The notes below the pieces were generated by a model. It was not told the DNA's origin. It saw only the letters and a list, made by a program, of their open reading frames with translations, and did no database searches. Shown here in pieces: positions 19,663 to 27,708 of a stretch of DNA of 64,000 nucleotides. The translations under genes and the position numbers were made by a program. Source of the DNA: Methylibium sp. (GTDB lineage: Bacteria > Pseudomonadota > Gammaproteobacteria > Burkholderiales > Burkholderiaceae_C); contig PNNH01000048.1 in NCBI GenBank assembly GCA_013824165.1, forward strand, positions 52,732 to 116,731. The letters are read 5' to 3'. Within the stretch, counting starts at the first letter, position 1, and every line of letters starts with the position of its first letter.

Positions 19663-20418
19663 TCAGCGGTCCAGCTCGTAAGACAGCAGGGCCGTGGCCT
19701 CCCACTCGATGGGCTGGCCGTTCTCAAGATGCGGCGCAAAGCGCGCGCTGCGGATGTCCTGCAAGGCTTGCTGGTCAAGCCGCGCAAAGCCCGACGACTT
19801 GCGCAGGCTGGCCTCTTTCAGGCGGCCGCGCACATCGACCAGCACGCGCACCTGCACCATGCCCTGCTCGCCCAGGCGGCGCGACAGCAGGGGCACCGTC
19901 AGCTGCGGCTCGACGAGATAGCGCACCGCGCTGGAAGGCAATTGCTTCGGCGCCGGCGGTGCTGGCGGGGCCGCCGCCGCCAGCACCGGAGCGACCGGCT
20001 CGGCGGAAACGACCACTGGCGCCGCAACAGGCTCGGCAGGCGCGGCCACAAAGGCCTGGGGGGCAGGGGTCGCCGTGGGCGCTGCCGCGATCAGGGGGGC
20101 AGGAGCAGGAGCCTTGACTGGCTGGCGCGCCGGGGCAGGCGCAGGTGCGGGCGGCTTCGGCAGGGGTGCCGGCGCGATCAGGCTCACCATCAGGGGCGCG
20201 ACCTCGACCACCGCATCCCTCACCGACTGCACCTGCATCAGCGCCCAGCCGCCCGCCAGATGTGCCAGCAAGACGCCGCCGATCAGCAAATGCCGGCCGC
20301 TACGCCCGAGTTCATCGGCGGCTCGCGCGGGCGGCCGCATGGCGGTGCCGCTTCGCGCGGGCAGCACGGCAGTGTTGGACGGGACGAGTGGTGCAGTACT
20401 CACGTGACTTGTGCTCAA
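19663..20418 (-). CDS. tonB: Energy transducer TonB
   Basis: About 251 residues: a cytoplasmic N-terminus, a transmembrane anchor (about 44-63, HLLIGGVLLAHLAGGWALM), a long Pro/Ala-rich periplasmic spacer (80-160), and a C-terminal TonB domain (about 165-251) with SRRLGEQGMVQVRVLVDVRGRL and SSGFARLDQQALQDIRSARFAPH. It transmits proton-motive energy from ExbBD to the outer-membrane receptor encoded downstream. The start is uncertain: TTG 20418 and GTG 20403 are both possible and neither has a clear ribosome site. It is the first gene of the operon, behind a Fur-box match 71 bp upstream, so iron repression is likely. Confidence 0.93.
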   Translation of the reverse strand: MSTSHVSTAPLVPSNTAVLPARSGTAMRPPARAADELGRSGRHLLIGGVLLAHLAGGWALMQVQSVRDAVVEVAPLMVSLIAPAPLPKPPAPAPAPARQPVKAPAPAPLIAAAPTATPAPQAFVAAPAEPVAAPVVVSAEPVAPVLAAAAPPAPPAPKQLPSSAVRYLVEPQLTVPLLSRRLGEQGMVQVRVLVDVRGRLKEASLRKSSGFARLDQQALQDIRSARFAPHLENGQPIEWEATALLSYELDR

Positions 20419-20488
20419 GTGGGGCCGGCTGGCAGGCCGCCTTTCGAGACGAGACCCTGCCGTGCTGGTTTAGACGAATAGTAACACT

Positions 20489-20507
20489 AATGCGAACTAT
20501 TCTTATT
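20489..20507 (-). promoter_or_regulatory. Putative Fur box upstream of tonB
   Basis: Read on the minus strand the 19-mer is AATAAGAATAGTTCGCATT, close to the Fur pattern AATGAGAATNATTCTCATT. It lies 71 bp before the tonB start in an AT-rich stretch that should hold the promoter. Iron-dependent repression of tonB-exbB-exbD is the expected effect. Confidence 0.75.
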
Positions 20508-20556
20508 TAATGCACAAAGCCTGCAAGCCTATCCGAGTGCAAAGTCGCGCAGAAAG

Positions 20557-20593
20557 CAAAAAGCCCCCGCAGACCGGTCGGTCGGCGGGGGCT
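20557..20593 (-). terminator. Rho-independent terminator downstream of terC
   Basis: A stem AGCCCCCGC / GCGGGGGCT with a 14-base loop is followed on the minus strand by TTTTTGC. It lies about 44 bp after the terC stop and separates terC from the tonB promoter region. Confidence 0.88.
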
Positions 20594-20636
20594 TGATCAG
20601 CCCAACGTGGCGGCGCCATGCGCCGCGCAGCAGGCC

Positions 20637-21596
20637 TTAGTGGCCGCGGATCTTGGGTGCGGTGCGCACGCTCAGGATCATGGTGAAGGCCAAGACCGCC
20701 ACCACCACACCCAGCGACACCAGCACCGGAATCTTGTAGATGTCGATCAGCATCATCTTCGTGCCGATGAAGGCCAGCACCACCGCCAGGCCGTAGCTCA
20801 GCAGGTGGAACTTCGTCGCCATCGCCGCCAGCAGGAAGTACATGGCGCGCAGACCCAGGATCGCGAAGATGTTGGAGGTCAGTACGATGAAGGGATCGTT
20901 GGTGATCGCGAAGATCGCCGGGATCGAATCCACCGCGAAGATCACATCGGTGATGCCCACCAGCGCGATCACCAGCAGCAGCGGCGTGGCCAGCTTCTTG
21001 CCGTTCTCCACCGTGAAGAAACTCTCGCCATTGAAGTTCTTGCTGACCGGCATGATCCGGCGCAGCAGCTTCAGTGCGGGATTGCTTTCCAGATCAGGCT
21101 CCTGACCGGCCGCCCACCACATCTTGATGCCGGTGATCAGCAGGAAGGCGCCGAACACGTAGAGGATCCAGTGGAACTGCGCGATCAGCCAGCTGCCGAC
21201 CAGAATCATCACCGTGCGCAGCACGATGGCGCCGATGATGCCGTACATCAACACCCGCTTCTGGTAGGCCGGAGGCACCGAGAAGTAGGTGAAGATCATC
21301 AGGAAGACGAAGATGTTGTCGACGGCCAGCGATTTCTCGATCAGGTAGCCGGTCAGGAATTCGAGCGATTTGGTGGTCGCGAGTTGTGCGTCCCCGGTGC
21401 TGTCCTTGATGGCCCACCAGAACAAGGCATTGAAGGCCAGACTCAGGCCGACCCAGACCAGCGACCAGTTGATCGCCTCCTTGACGCCCACTTCATGCGC
21501 GCCTTGCTTGCGCAGCACGACGAAATCGACAAACAAGGCCACCAGCACGCTGGCAACAAAGAAGATCCACAGCCAAAGTGGCGCGATCGTGGTCAT
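20637..21596 (-). CDS. TerC family integral membrane protein (Alx/TerC-like)
   Basis: A 319-residue membrane protein with about eight or nine hydrophobic helices and the TerC family signatures SLAVDNIFVFLMIF and DVIFAVDSIPAIFAIT, whose membrane Asp/Asn residues are thought to bind metal. Members are linked to manganese export/homeostasis (Alx, YkoY, YceF type). A yybP-ykoY manganese riboswitch lies immediately upstream, which strongly supports a manganese role here. The ATG at 21596 (MTTIAPLWLW) is chosen because a GGGG ribosome site lies seven bases upstream; the frame extends upstream to 21632 but would run into the riboswitch expression platform. The gene stands alone and has its own terminator. 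Confidence 0.95.
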   Translation of the reverse strand: MTTIAPLWLWIFFVASVLVALFVDFVVLRKQGAHEVGVKEAINWSLVWVGLSLAFNALFWWAIKDSTGDAQLATTKSLEFLTGYLIEKSLAVDNIFVFLMIFTYFSVPPAYQKRVLMYGIIGAIVLRTVMILVGSWLIAQFHWILYVFGAFLLITGIKMWWAAGQEPDLESNPALKLLRRIMPVSKNFNGESFFTVENGKKLATPLLLVIALVGITDVIFAVDSIPAIFAITNDPFIVLTSNIFAILGLRAMYFLLAAMATKFHLLSYGLAVVLAFIGTKMMLIDIYKIPVLVSLGVVVAVLAFTMILSVRTAPKIRGH

Positions 21597-21650
21597 AGGC
21601 AAACCCCGCAAGAACAGAAAAAGAACCGGCAAAGCCGATAGCGAACCGAA

Positions 21651-21779
21651 AGGTCTTGCGGGGCGGATCCGGCACTTGCATGGCCGGCAGCTGCGGGGCC
21701 CGGGTGCGTGCTGTCACAGCACTCACCGTATTGACGGACCTTCGCCACGGCCGCGGCCGCGTAGCTACTCCCCTTTCGG
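21651..21779 (-). ncRNA. yybP-ykoY manganese riboswitch upstream of terC
   Basis: The minus strand reads AAAGGGGAGTAGC (21776-21764), then GTCCGTCAATACG, then a GC-rich stem with GCCGGCCATGCAAGTGCCGG, and closes with GCAAGACCTTTCGG (21659-21646). These are the conserved parts of the yybP-ykoY aptamer, known to sense Mn2+. The closing strand CCCCGCAAGA (21663-21654) is exactly complementary to TCTTGCGGGG (21613-21604), which contains the terC ribosome site. A switch that hides or frees the ribosome site is therefore visible. A small hairpin followed by TTCTTTTTCTG lies between and could add a transcriptional component. Confidence 0.93.
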
Positions 21780-21883
21780 AAGCCGCGATTGTGCCAGCAA
21801 GGCCAACTTCTGCAAGTCCTGGGGGCGTCACGCGCCGCATTCGCGGCGTGACTCCGTTCACGCGGCCCCTGTATGCTTGCCGC

Positions 21884-22240
21884 ATGAAAACCTTGACGCG
21901 ATGGCTGCTGCTGGCGGGGGCCCTGTTGCTGGTGGCCTGGCTTTATCCCGGGGTGGTGGTGACGAGCTACGGCTCGGCGCTGATCGCCGCCCTGGTGTTG
22001 GGGCTGTTCAACACCCTGCTGAGGCCGATACTGGTGCTGCTGACCCTGCCAGTCACGGTGCTGAGCCTGGGCCTGTTCCTGTTCATCATCAATGCCCTGC
22101 TGTTCTGGGCGGCGGCCTCGGTGCTGGAGGGCTTCGCGGTCACCGGCTTCGGCGCGGCCTTGATCGGATCCCTGATCTACAGCCTCTGCGGCATGCTTGT
22201 TGATGTGCTGACCGAGCGCTTGTTCCCGACGCCCGAATAG
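21884..22240 (+). CDS. Phage holin family (DUF/superfamily IV, YvlD-like) small membrane protein
   Basis: A 118-residue protein made almost entirely of four hydrophobic helices: residues about 5-25, 30-55, 57-80 and 88-110. It matches the YvlD/mycobacterial four-helix holin-like family (FNTLLRPILVLLTLPVTVLSLGLFLFIINALLFW). Despite the family name, chromosomal members are not usually phage lysis genes and their role is unclear. It is divergent from terC; the shared 104 bp between the riboswitch start and this ATG hold both promoters. It ends 18 bp before the convergent protease gene. Confidence 0.88.
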   Translation: MKTLTRWLLLAGALLLVAWLYPGVVVTSYGSALIAALVLGLFNTLLRPILVLLTLPVTVLSLGLFLFIINALLFWAAASVLEGFAVTGFGAALIGSLIYSLCGMLVDVLTERLFPTPE

Positions 22241-22258
22241 CCAAGGACAAGGTCCGGT

Positions 22259-23896
22259 TCAGCTGCCCAGCCGCGGCGACAGCGGCCGGCCCTGAAGATT
22301 GGGCAGTTCGGTACCGACCGGCGCACCGCGCGGGTACATCTCCGCCAGCAATTGGCGACGCTCATACAGCAGGCTGCGCAGTCGGGCATCGATGACGGCC
22401 GCCTCCACCTGATCGGCTTCGCGACCCCGCGATTGGCTCAGGCCTGAGCGCATGCGGTCGATCGCGCCGTTGAGGTCGCCAGCGGCAGCCCGCGCCTCGC
22501 CCAGAGCCCGCACCGCGCGCAGCGGATGTCCGAGACGCTCCCACAGTTGGGCCAGCAGACTCCAGGCGCCGGCATCCTGGGGCTGCAGGCTGACATGGGT
22601 CTGCAAGGCCTCCGCCGCCTGCCGCGCCGACTCTGTGCTGCCGTCAACCATCGCCAGCTGCCCCCGCTGCATCAGCAGCACGCGCGAGCGATCTGCCTGC
22701 AGCGGCGCCAAGGCCGCCCAGCCGCCGGCAGCCTGGCCGCTGGCTTGGGCCAACTCAGCGCGCAGCAGCAGCAGCATGCGGGAGGAGCGCTCATCCGGGC
22801 CGATCAGCTTGAGCATCATCTCGGCCTGGCGCAGCGCGTTCTCCGCGCGTGACCACTGGCGCAGCTTGATCGAGGCCAGCGCGCTGGTGTACCGCGCCGC
22901 CAGTTGCTCCATGCCGTCCGCGCCGGCCTGCACGCTGCGGGCGCCGGCGTCCAACTCCTGCAGTTTGGCCAGGCTCTCGGCTCGCGCATCCATCAGCACC
23001 CGCGCGCGGGCGCCCATCAGCAGGTGTTCGGTGCGGCTGGCCGGCCGCTGCCAGTTTGCCGCGCCGAGCCGCGCGCGCGCATCGCCGATGCGCTCGGTGG
23101 TCAGCGGATGCGAGCGCAGATAGGGGTAGCTGCCGGAGTCCATCAGGTGGTAAGCCTGCTCCATGCGCTCGAACATGCCCAGCATGCCCGAGCCGGCGAA
23201 GCCCGCCTGCGTCAGCACATTGAAGCCCACGCGGTCCGCCTCGCGCTCCATGTCGCGCGAGAAATTGAGAGAGGCCTGCTGCGCCGCCGCCTGGCTGCCG
23301 ACGATGGCCGCGTTCGCCATGTCCACGCTATTGGCCCGCGACGCGGCGATCAAGCCCAGCACCATGCCGGCCATCGCCAGCACGCTGGTGCGCGAATCGC
23401 CGACGATGCGCCGGGCAATGTGGCGCTGCGTGATGTGCGACAGCTCGTGCGCCATCACCGAGGCCAGCTCGTCACGAGCCCCCGTCATCGCAATCAGGCC
23501 CAGATGCACGCCGACGAAACCACCGGGCAGCGCGAAGGCATTGACGCTGCGGTCGCGCACCAGGAACGTCTCCCAGGCGAAGCGCTCCACCGTGTCGTCG
23601 CCAATCTGGCCCAGTTGCTTGGCGGCCGCCACCAGCGGGTCCCAGATGCCCAGCACGTACTCCAGCAGCAGCGGGTCGTCCAGGTAGTCGGGGTCCAGGC
23701 GGATCTGCCGCATCACCTGATCGCCAAGTCGGCGCTCAGCGCCAATGCCGACGTCCTCCGACACGGCATCGCCCAGCGAAGGAAGATTCACCTGCGCCAA
23801 CGCCGGCTGCACCAACAGACTGGTGGCCAGCAAGGCGCACAGCAGGCGTTGGGATGGTTTGAAGGTTCTCGAGCTCAACAGCGATCTCCGGTGCAC
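22259..23896 (-). CDS. M48 family periplasmic metalloprotease with TPR-like C-terminus (BepA/YfgC-like)
   Basis: A 545-residue exported zinc protease. It has a signal peptide (to about residue 34, PALAQ), a protease domain with the zinc motif H150-E151-LS-H154 ([13 protein letters not shown]) and third ligand E219 in EREADRVGF, and an alpha-helical C-terminal half (about 300-530) compatible with tetratricopeptide repeats. BepA degrades or assists misassembled outer-membrane proteins such as LptD; the same role here is an inference from domain order. The frame begins with GTG 23896, but TTG 23878 has the better-spaced GGAGA, so the start is uncertain by six residues. It is divergent from moaC with 57 bp between. 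Confidence 0.92.
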   Translation of the reverse strand: MHRRSLLSSRTFKPSQRLLCALLATSLLVQPALAQVNLPSLGDAVSEDVGIGAERRLGDQVMRQIRLDPDYLDDPLLLEYVLGIWDPLVAAAKQLGQIGDDTVERFAWETFLVRDRSVNAFALPGGFVGVHLGLIAMTGARDELASVMAHELSHITQRHIARRIVGDSRTSVLAMAGMVLGLIAASRANSVDMANAAIVGSQAAAQQASLNFSRDMEREADRVGFNVLTQAGFAGSGMLGMFERMEQAYHLMDSGSYPYLRSHPLTTERIGDARARLGAANWQRPASRTEHLLMGARARVLMDARAESLAKLQELDAGARSVQAGADGMEQLAARYTSALASIKLRQWSRAENALRQAEMMLKLIGPDERSSRMLLLLRAELAQASGQAAGGWAALAPLQADRSRVLLMQRGQLAMVDGSTESARQAAEALQTHVSLQPQDAGAWSLLAQLWERLGHPLRAVRALGEARAAAGDLNGAIDRMRSGLSQSRGREADQVEAAVIDARLRSLLYERRQLLAEMYPRGAPVGTELPNLQGRPLSPRLGS

Positions 23897-23953
23897 AGCC
23901 TCACTATGATGGCAGACACTAGGTTTCCCTATTGTTTCCGCAGCAAAGACACC

Positions 23954-24445
23954 ATGACTTCAGCCAGCAATCCGCTCACGCATTTTGATGCTCAGGGCCA
24001 GGCCCATATGGTCGATGTGGGAGCAAAGGCCGAGACGCATCGCGTGGCGCGGGCCAGCGGCCGCATCCGCATGCTGCCGGCCACGCTCGCGCTGATCCAG
24101 TCCGGTAGCGCGAAGAAGGGTGATGTACTGGGCGTGGCCCGCATCGCAGCCATTCAAGGCGCCAAACGCTGCTCCGACTTGATTCCGCTGTGCCATCCGC
24201 TGCCGATCACGCGGGTGGCGGTCGAGTTCGAGATCGATGCCGCCGCGAGCGCGGTCATCTGCAGTGCGCAGGTCGAGACCTTGGGCCGCACCGGCGTCGA
24301 GATGGAGGCGCTGACCGCGGTGCAGATCGGCCTGCTGACCGTCTACGACATGTGCAAGGCGGCCGATCGCGGCATGGTGATGGAGCAGATCCGCGTGCTG
24401 GAAAAGCAGGGCGGCAAGTCGGGGGAGTGGAAGGCCGAGGTCTGA
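23954..24445 (+). CDS. moaC: Cyclic pyranopterin monophosphate synthase MoaC
   Basis: MoaC converts the MoaA product to cyclic pyranopterin monophosphate in molybdenum cofactor biosynthesis. The 163-residue protein, the normal length, has the conserved [18 protein letters not shown] region, the C80-HPLP motif and the active-site segment D132-MCK-AADRGM. The ATG at 23954 follows directly on the conserved N-terminus ([16 protein letters not shown]). No other moa gene is adjacent. It is divergent from the M48 protease gene and convergent with the Bug gene. Confidence 0.98.
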   Translation: MTSASNPLTHFDAQGQAHMVDVGAKAETHRVARASGRIRMLPATLALIQSGSAKKGDVLGVARIAAIQGAKRCSDLIPLCHPLPITRVAVEFEIDAAASAVICSAQVETLGRTGVEMEALTAVQIGLLTVYDMCKAADRGMVMEQIRVLEKQGGKSGEWKAEV

Positions 24446-24451
24446 GCAGCG

Positions 24452-24486
24452 ACGCGGCCCTTCCCAGGCACGTGCGCGGGGCTCAG
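24452..24486. repeat. GC-rich direct repeat, copy 1
   Basis: The 35-bp sequence beginning ACGCGGCCCTTCC and ending GTGCGCGGGGCTCAG is repeated with small differences at 24524-24556. It lies between the convergent moaC and Bug genes. Confidence 0.7.
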
Positions 24487-24523
24487 CCAGCCGGCTTGTA
24501 TCGCCGGCCGCCCTTCGCCAGCC

Positions 24524-24556
24524 ACGCGGCCCTTCCGGGCCGCGTGCGCGGGCTCA
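24524..24556. repeat. GC-rich direct repeat, copy 2, containing a perfect hairpin
   Basis: The second copy includes CACGCGGCCC-TTCC-GGGCCGCGTG, a perfect 10-bp stem at 24523-24546. The copy overlaps the stop codon of the Bug gene. There is no T-run; it may act as a bidirectional transcription end or be a REP-like element. Confidence 0.65.
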
Positions 24557-25567
24557 GTCAACTTTTGCGCCGGAGGCTTTGACGACCTGCGCCCACTTCT
24601 TGGTTTCCTTGGCGATCAAGGCGGCGAATTCGGCACTGGTGTTACCGCTTGCAATCGCGCCTTGCGAGGCCAGGCGCTCCTTGAGAGCCGGTGTGGCCAG
24701 CGCCTTGGCAGTCTCGCGCTGCAGGCGGGCCACCTGCTCGGCCGGCATGCTGGCCGGTGCCAGCAGACCGAACCAGGAACTGGCCTCGTAGCCCTTCAGT
24801 GCCGGGCCGCCAGCCTCCTCGATTGTGGGCAGATCGGGCATGGCCTCGCTGCGCTTAGCACTGGTCACGGCGATGGCCTTGAGCTTGCCTGACTTGATGT
24901 GCGGCAGGGCCGAGGGCAGGTTGTCGAACATCAGGTCGGTGTTGCCGCCCATCAGGTCGATCAGCGCCGGGCCCGAACCCCGATAGGGGAAGTGCAGCAT
25001 GAAGGTGCCCGTCATGCTTTTGAACAGCTCGCCGGCCAGATGGATGGACGTGCCGTTGCCGCTGGAGGCCATGTTCAGCTTGCCTGGATTGGCCTTGGCC
25101 GCCTTGATCAGGTCCGCCACCGAGTTGATGCCGTACTGCTGCGCCTTGGCCGGGTTGAGCACCAGCACATTGGGCACCGCCGCCACCAGCGTGATCGGCG
25201 CGAAATCCTTCACCGGGTCGTAAGGCAGCTTGGGGTAGAGCGACTGGTTGATGCCGTGCGTGCCCACCGTGCCCATCAGGATGGTGTGCCCGTCGGTCGA
25301 CTTGGCCACTTCGGCGGTGCCCGGATTGCCACCGGCGCCGGGCTTGTTCTCGATCACGAAGGTCTGGCCGAAGGCCTTGGACAGCTCAGGCGCCAGCGCC
25401 CGCGCCAGCAAATCGGTCGTGCCGCCGGCAGCGAAGGGCACCACGATGCGCACCGGACGGCTGGGCCAGCTGCTCTGCGCCTGGGCCGATGCCAGCGGCA
25501 GCAAGGTCAGGCCGGCCAGCGCCAGGCAGGATGCCAGCGTGCGGCGACGGGTGGGGTGAAGGCTCAT
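24554..25567 (-). CDS. Bug/TctC family tripartite tricarboxylate transporter substrate-binding protein
   Basis: A periplasmic binding protein of 337 residues. It has a signal peptide with a basic start ([19 protein letters not shown], cleaved near residue 30, AQAQ) and the Bug-family pattern [42 protein letters not shown] and the later LPTIEEAG. Such proteins bind carboxylates or amides and are hugely expanded in Burkholderiales. No TctA/TctB membrane partner is adjacent, so it is an orphan and its ligand cannot be assigned. ATG 25567 has GGAGA six to seven bases upstream. Confidence 0.95.
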   Translation of the reverse strand: MSLHPTRRRTLASCLALAGLTLLPLASAQAQSSWPSRPVRIVVPFAAGGTTDLLARALAPELSKAFGQTFVIENKPGAGGNPGTAEVAKSTDGHTILMGTVGTHGINQSLYPKLPYDPVKDFAPITLVAAVPNVLVLNPAKAQQYGINSVADLIKAAKANPGKLNMASSGNGTSIHLAGELFKSMTGTFMLHFPYRGSGPALIDLMGGNTDLMFDNLPSALPHIKSGKLKAIAVTSAKRSEAMPDLPTIEEAGGPALKGYEASSWFGLLAPASMPAEQVARLQRETAKALATPALKERLASQGAIASGNTSAEFAALIAKETKKWAQVVKASGAKVD

Positions 25568-25689
25568 CAATGTCTCCGGTGAGGGTCGTTGGTCTGTTAT
25601 CCCACCAGTATGCGGCATGCCGATGTCAGGTCGGATGCAGGCTCACCCGAGCCGCGGGCGCGCTGCGCACAGCCCGCCCGCCTGCGGAT

Positions 25690-27708
25690 TCAGGTCGGCC
25701 CTTCGATGTGCTTCAGGCGAACCTGCCCCGCGTTGCAGGCAGCATCCAGATCGCCGTGAAGCTGCTTGAGTGTCTGCAGATCAGGCGCCTCAACCGCCTC
25801 GATGCCCACTGCGCGGTTGCGACCCTGGGATTTGGCCAGGTAGAGCGCGGTATCTGCACATTCCACCGCCTGCTCCCAATGCAGGTGCAGCTGGCCCGAT
25901 GGCAAGGGGAAGCCGGCGAAGCCGATGGACACGGTGACGCGCAGCTCGCCCGTCTCGGTGCGCACCGGCGAGCCGCCGACGCTGTTCAGCACCCGCTCGG
26001 CCAGCAGCTGCAGCTGATCGCTGCTCACATGCGGCGCGAACACCAGGAACTCCTCGCCACCCCAGCGCACCACCAGATCCTCGGCACGCACGGCATGCTT
26101 GACGCGCCGCCCCACTTCGCAGATCACGGCGTCGCCGGCGCCATGGCCATAGCGGTCATTGACATGCTTGAAGTGATCGATGTCGATCATCATCAGCGCG
26201 CCTTCCAGCTTCTCCGGCGCCTGCTCGGCCATCACCGCCTGGAAGAAGCGTCGGTTGGCCAGATCCGTCAGCGGATCGCGCTCGCTTTGCGCGCGCAGCA
26301 GCCGCTGGTTGGCCTTGAGCTGGCGATTGGCGGCGCGCACGCGCTTGAGCATCACGCCGGCCAGCACGATCGACAAGGTCAGCAACAGCCCCAAAGCCAC
26401 GGCAGCCTTGCGCGCCAGATCGTGGTTGAGCAGCTGCTGGTCCTTCAGATGGGTTTCGCGCGTCAGCAACTCCAGGTTGCGCTGCTCCCGCTCGCTATCG
26501 AACTTGATGCGAAGCGCCTGCAACTGCGCGGCGCGGTTCAGCGCGTGGGTTTGCGCGGTCAGCGCGCGCTCCTGATGGAACACCGCGATGGCATCGCGCG
26601 GCTGGCCGGCTGTGGCCCAGGCCTCGCCGACCTCGCGCAATTCCATGGCACGCCGCACCGGCTCGACCTGTGTCTCGCCGAGTGCCTGCGAGCGCGCGAG
26701 TTCGCGCCGTGCAGCGTCGAACTGACCCACCATGATCAGCGCGACCGCCGTGTTGTGCCGCAGCGTGCGCTCCAGTCGCAGGTCCTTGAAATCCAGCACC
26801 ACCGGCAAGGCCTGGCGCGCCATGTCCAGCGCCTCCTTGGGCCGGCCGGCATGCATGTGCAGGTCGGTGAGATTGGTCTGGACGCTGGCCGCAGTCCGCA
26901 CAGCGCCGGCCTCCTGGGCAATCCGCAGCGCCTCTTCGTAATTGCGGCGCTGCGACGTGCCGTCGCCACGCACGCCGGCCACGGCAGCCTCGTAGATCTT
27001 GATGCACGCCATCAGCAGCGGCTCGCCCTCGGCCAAGGCCAGCCCTTCGGCCAGCCAGCGCCGCGCCTGCGCGGCCTGCTCCAGTTGCTGGCTCAGCATC
27101 GCAAGCGTGCCGGCGCTCAGCACAGCACGAGTAACATCCTGTGCTGACGAGGCCAGGCTGAAACTCAGCTGCGCCAGCGCCACCGCTTCGGCCAAAGCGC
27201 CTTCCGCCTCGCGCTCACGCTGCTGCAGACGCAAGACAGCCCAGGCGGCGGTGACGTCGCAGTCCCGTGGCGGCACGGACTGCGCTGCAGCCTCCGTAGT
27301 CGCTGCTTCGCACCGGCTCGCCAGCAGGGTCCAGGCCCGCTTCGCCGCAGCGACCGCTGCCGGGAACTCGCCGCGGCGATCCGCCACCAGCGCGCGCACC
27401 GCCTCGGCACGCGCCTGCGCACCAGGCAGATCGCCGAGCTTGCCCGCCACGGCCAGCGCCTCATCAAGGCGACCGGCTTCCGTCAGCGCGGCGGCCTCGG
27501 CATAGAGAAGGCCCGCCTGCGACGCGCCGCTGACCGGCTCGGCACGCAAGGTCTTGAGCACGGCGGTCGGCTGGTCGTAGGCGCGCAGGACCAGCAGCGA
27601 CAAGCTGGCTTCCGCCCGCGCGTTCGCCTCGGGCATGGCCTGGGTCTGCGAAACCGGCACCAGCACAGCGGCCAGCGCCAGCAGCCTGAGGGTCAGCGCG
27701 CGTCTCAT
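25690..27708 (-). CDS. Diguanylate cyclase with N-terminal TPR region
   Basis: A 672-residue exported/membrane protein. It has a signal peptide (MRRALTLRLLALAAVLVPVSQTQA), a long helical TPR-like sensor region (about 30-440), one transmembrane helix (LGLLLTLSIVLAGVMLKR) and a cytoplasmic GGDEF domain. The active site reads G550-GEE-F554, and the product-inhibition site RAED lies five residues before it. It should therefore make c-di-GMP with feedback control. The ATG at 27708 overlaps the stop of the upstream paralogue (ATGA), so the two are translationally coupled. The open frame upstream of 27708 is inside the paralogue and is not used. Confidence 0.92.
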   Translation of the reverse strand: MRRALTLRLLALAAVLVPVSQTQAMPEANARAEASLSLLVLRAYDQPTAVLKTLRAEPVSGASQAGLLYAEAAALTEAGRLDEALAVAGKLGDLPGAQARAEAVRALVADRRGEFPAAVAAAKRAWTLLASRCEAATTEAAAQSVPPRDCDVTAAWAVLRLQQREREAEGALAEAVALAQLSFSLASSAQDVTRAVLSAGTLAMLSQQLEQAAQARRWLAEGLALAEGEPLLMACIKIYEAAVAGVRGDGTSQRRNYEEALRIAQEAGAVRTAASVQTNLTDLHMHAGRPKEALDMARQALPVVLDFKDLRLERTLRHNTAVALIMVGQFDAARRELARSQALGETQVEPVRRAMELREVGEAWATAGQPRDAIAVFHQERALTAQTHALNRAAQLQALRIKFDSEREQRNLELLTRETHLKDQQLLNHDLARKAAVALGLLLTLSIVLAGVMLKRVRAANRQLKANQRLLRAQSERDPLTDLANRRFFQAVMAEQAPEKLEGALMMIDIDHFKHVNDRYGHGAGDAVICEVGRRVKHAVRAEDLVVRWGGEEFLVFAPHVSSDQLQLLAERVLNSVGGSPVRTETGELRVTVSIGFAGFPLPSGQLHLHWEQAVECADTALYLAKSQGRNRAVGIEAVEAPDLQTLKQLHGDLDAACNAGQVRLKHIEGPT

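Noticed and set aside
21884..22240. Prophage remnant because of a holin-family protein
   Set aside because: No other phage gene is near, and chromosomal YvlD-like proteins carry the same family name.
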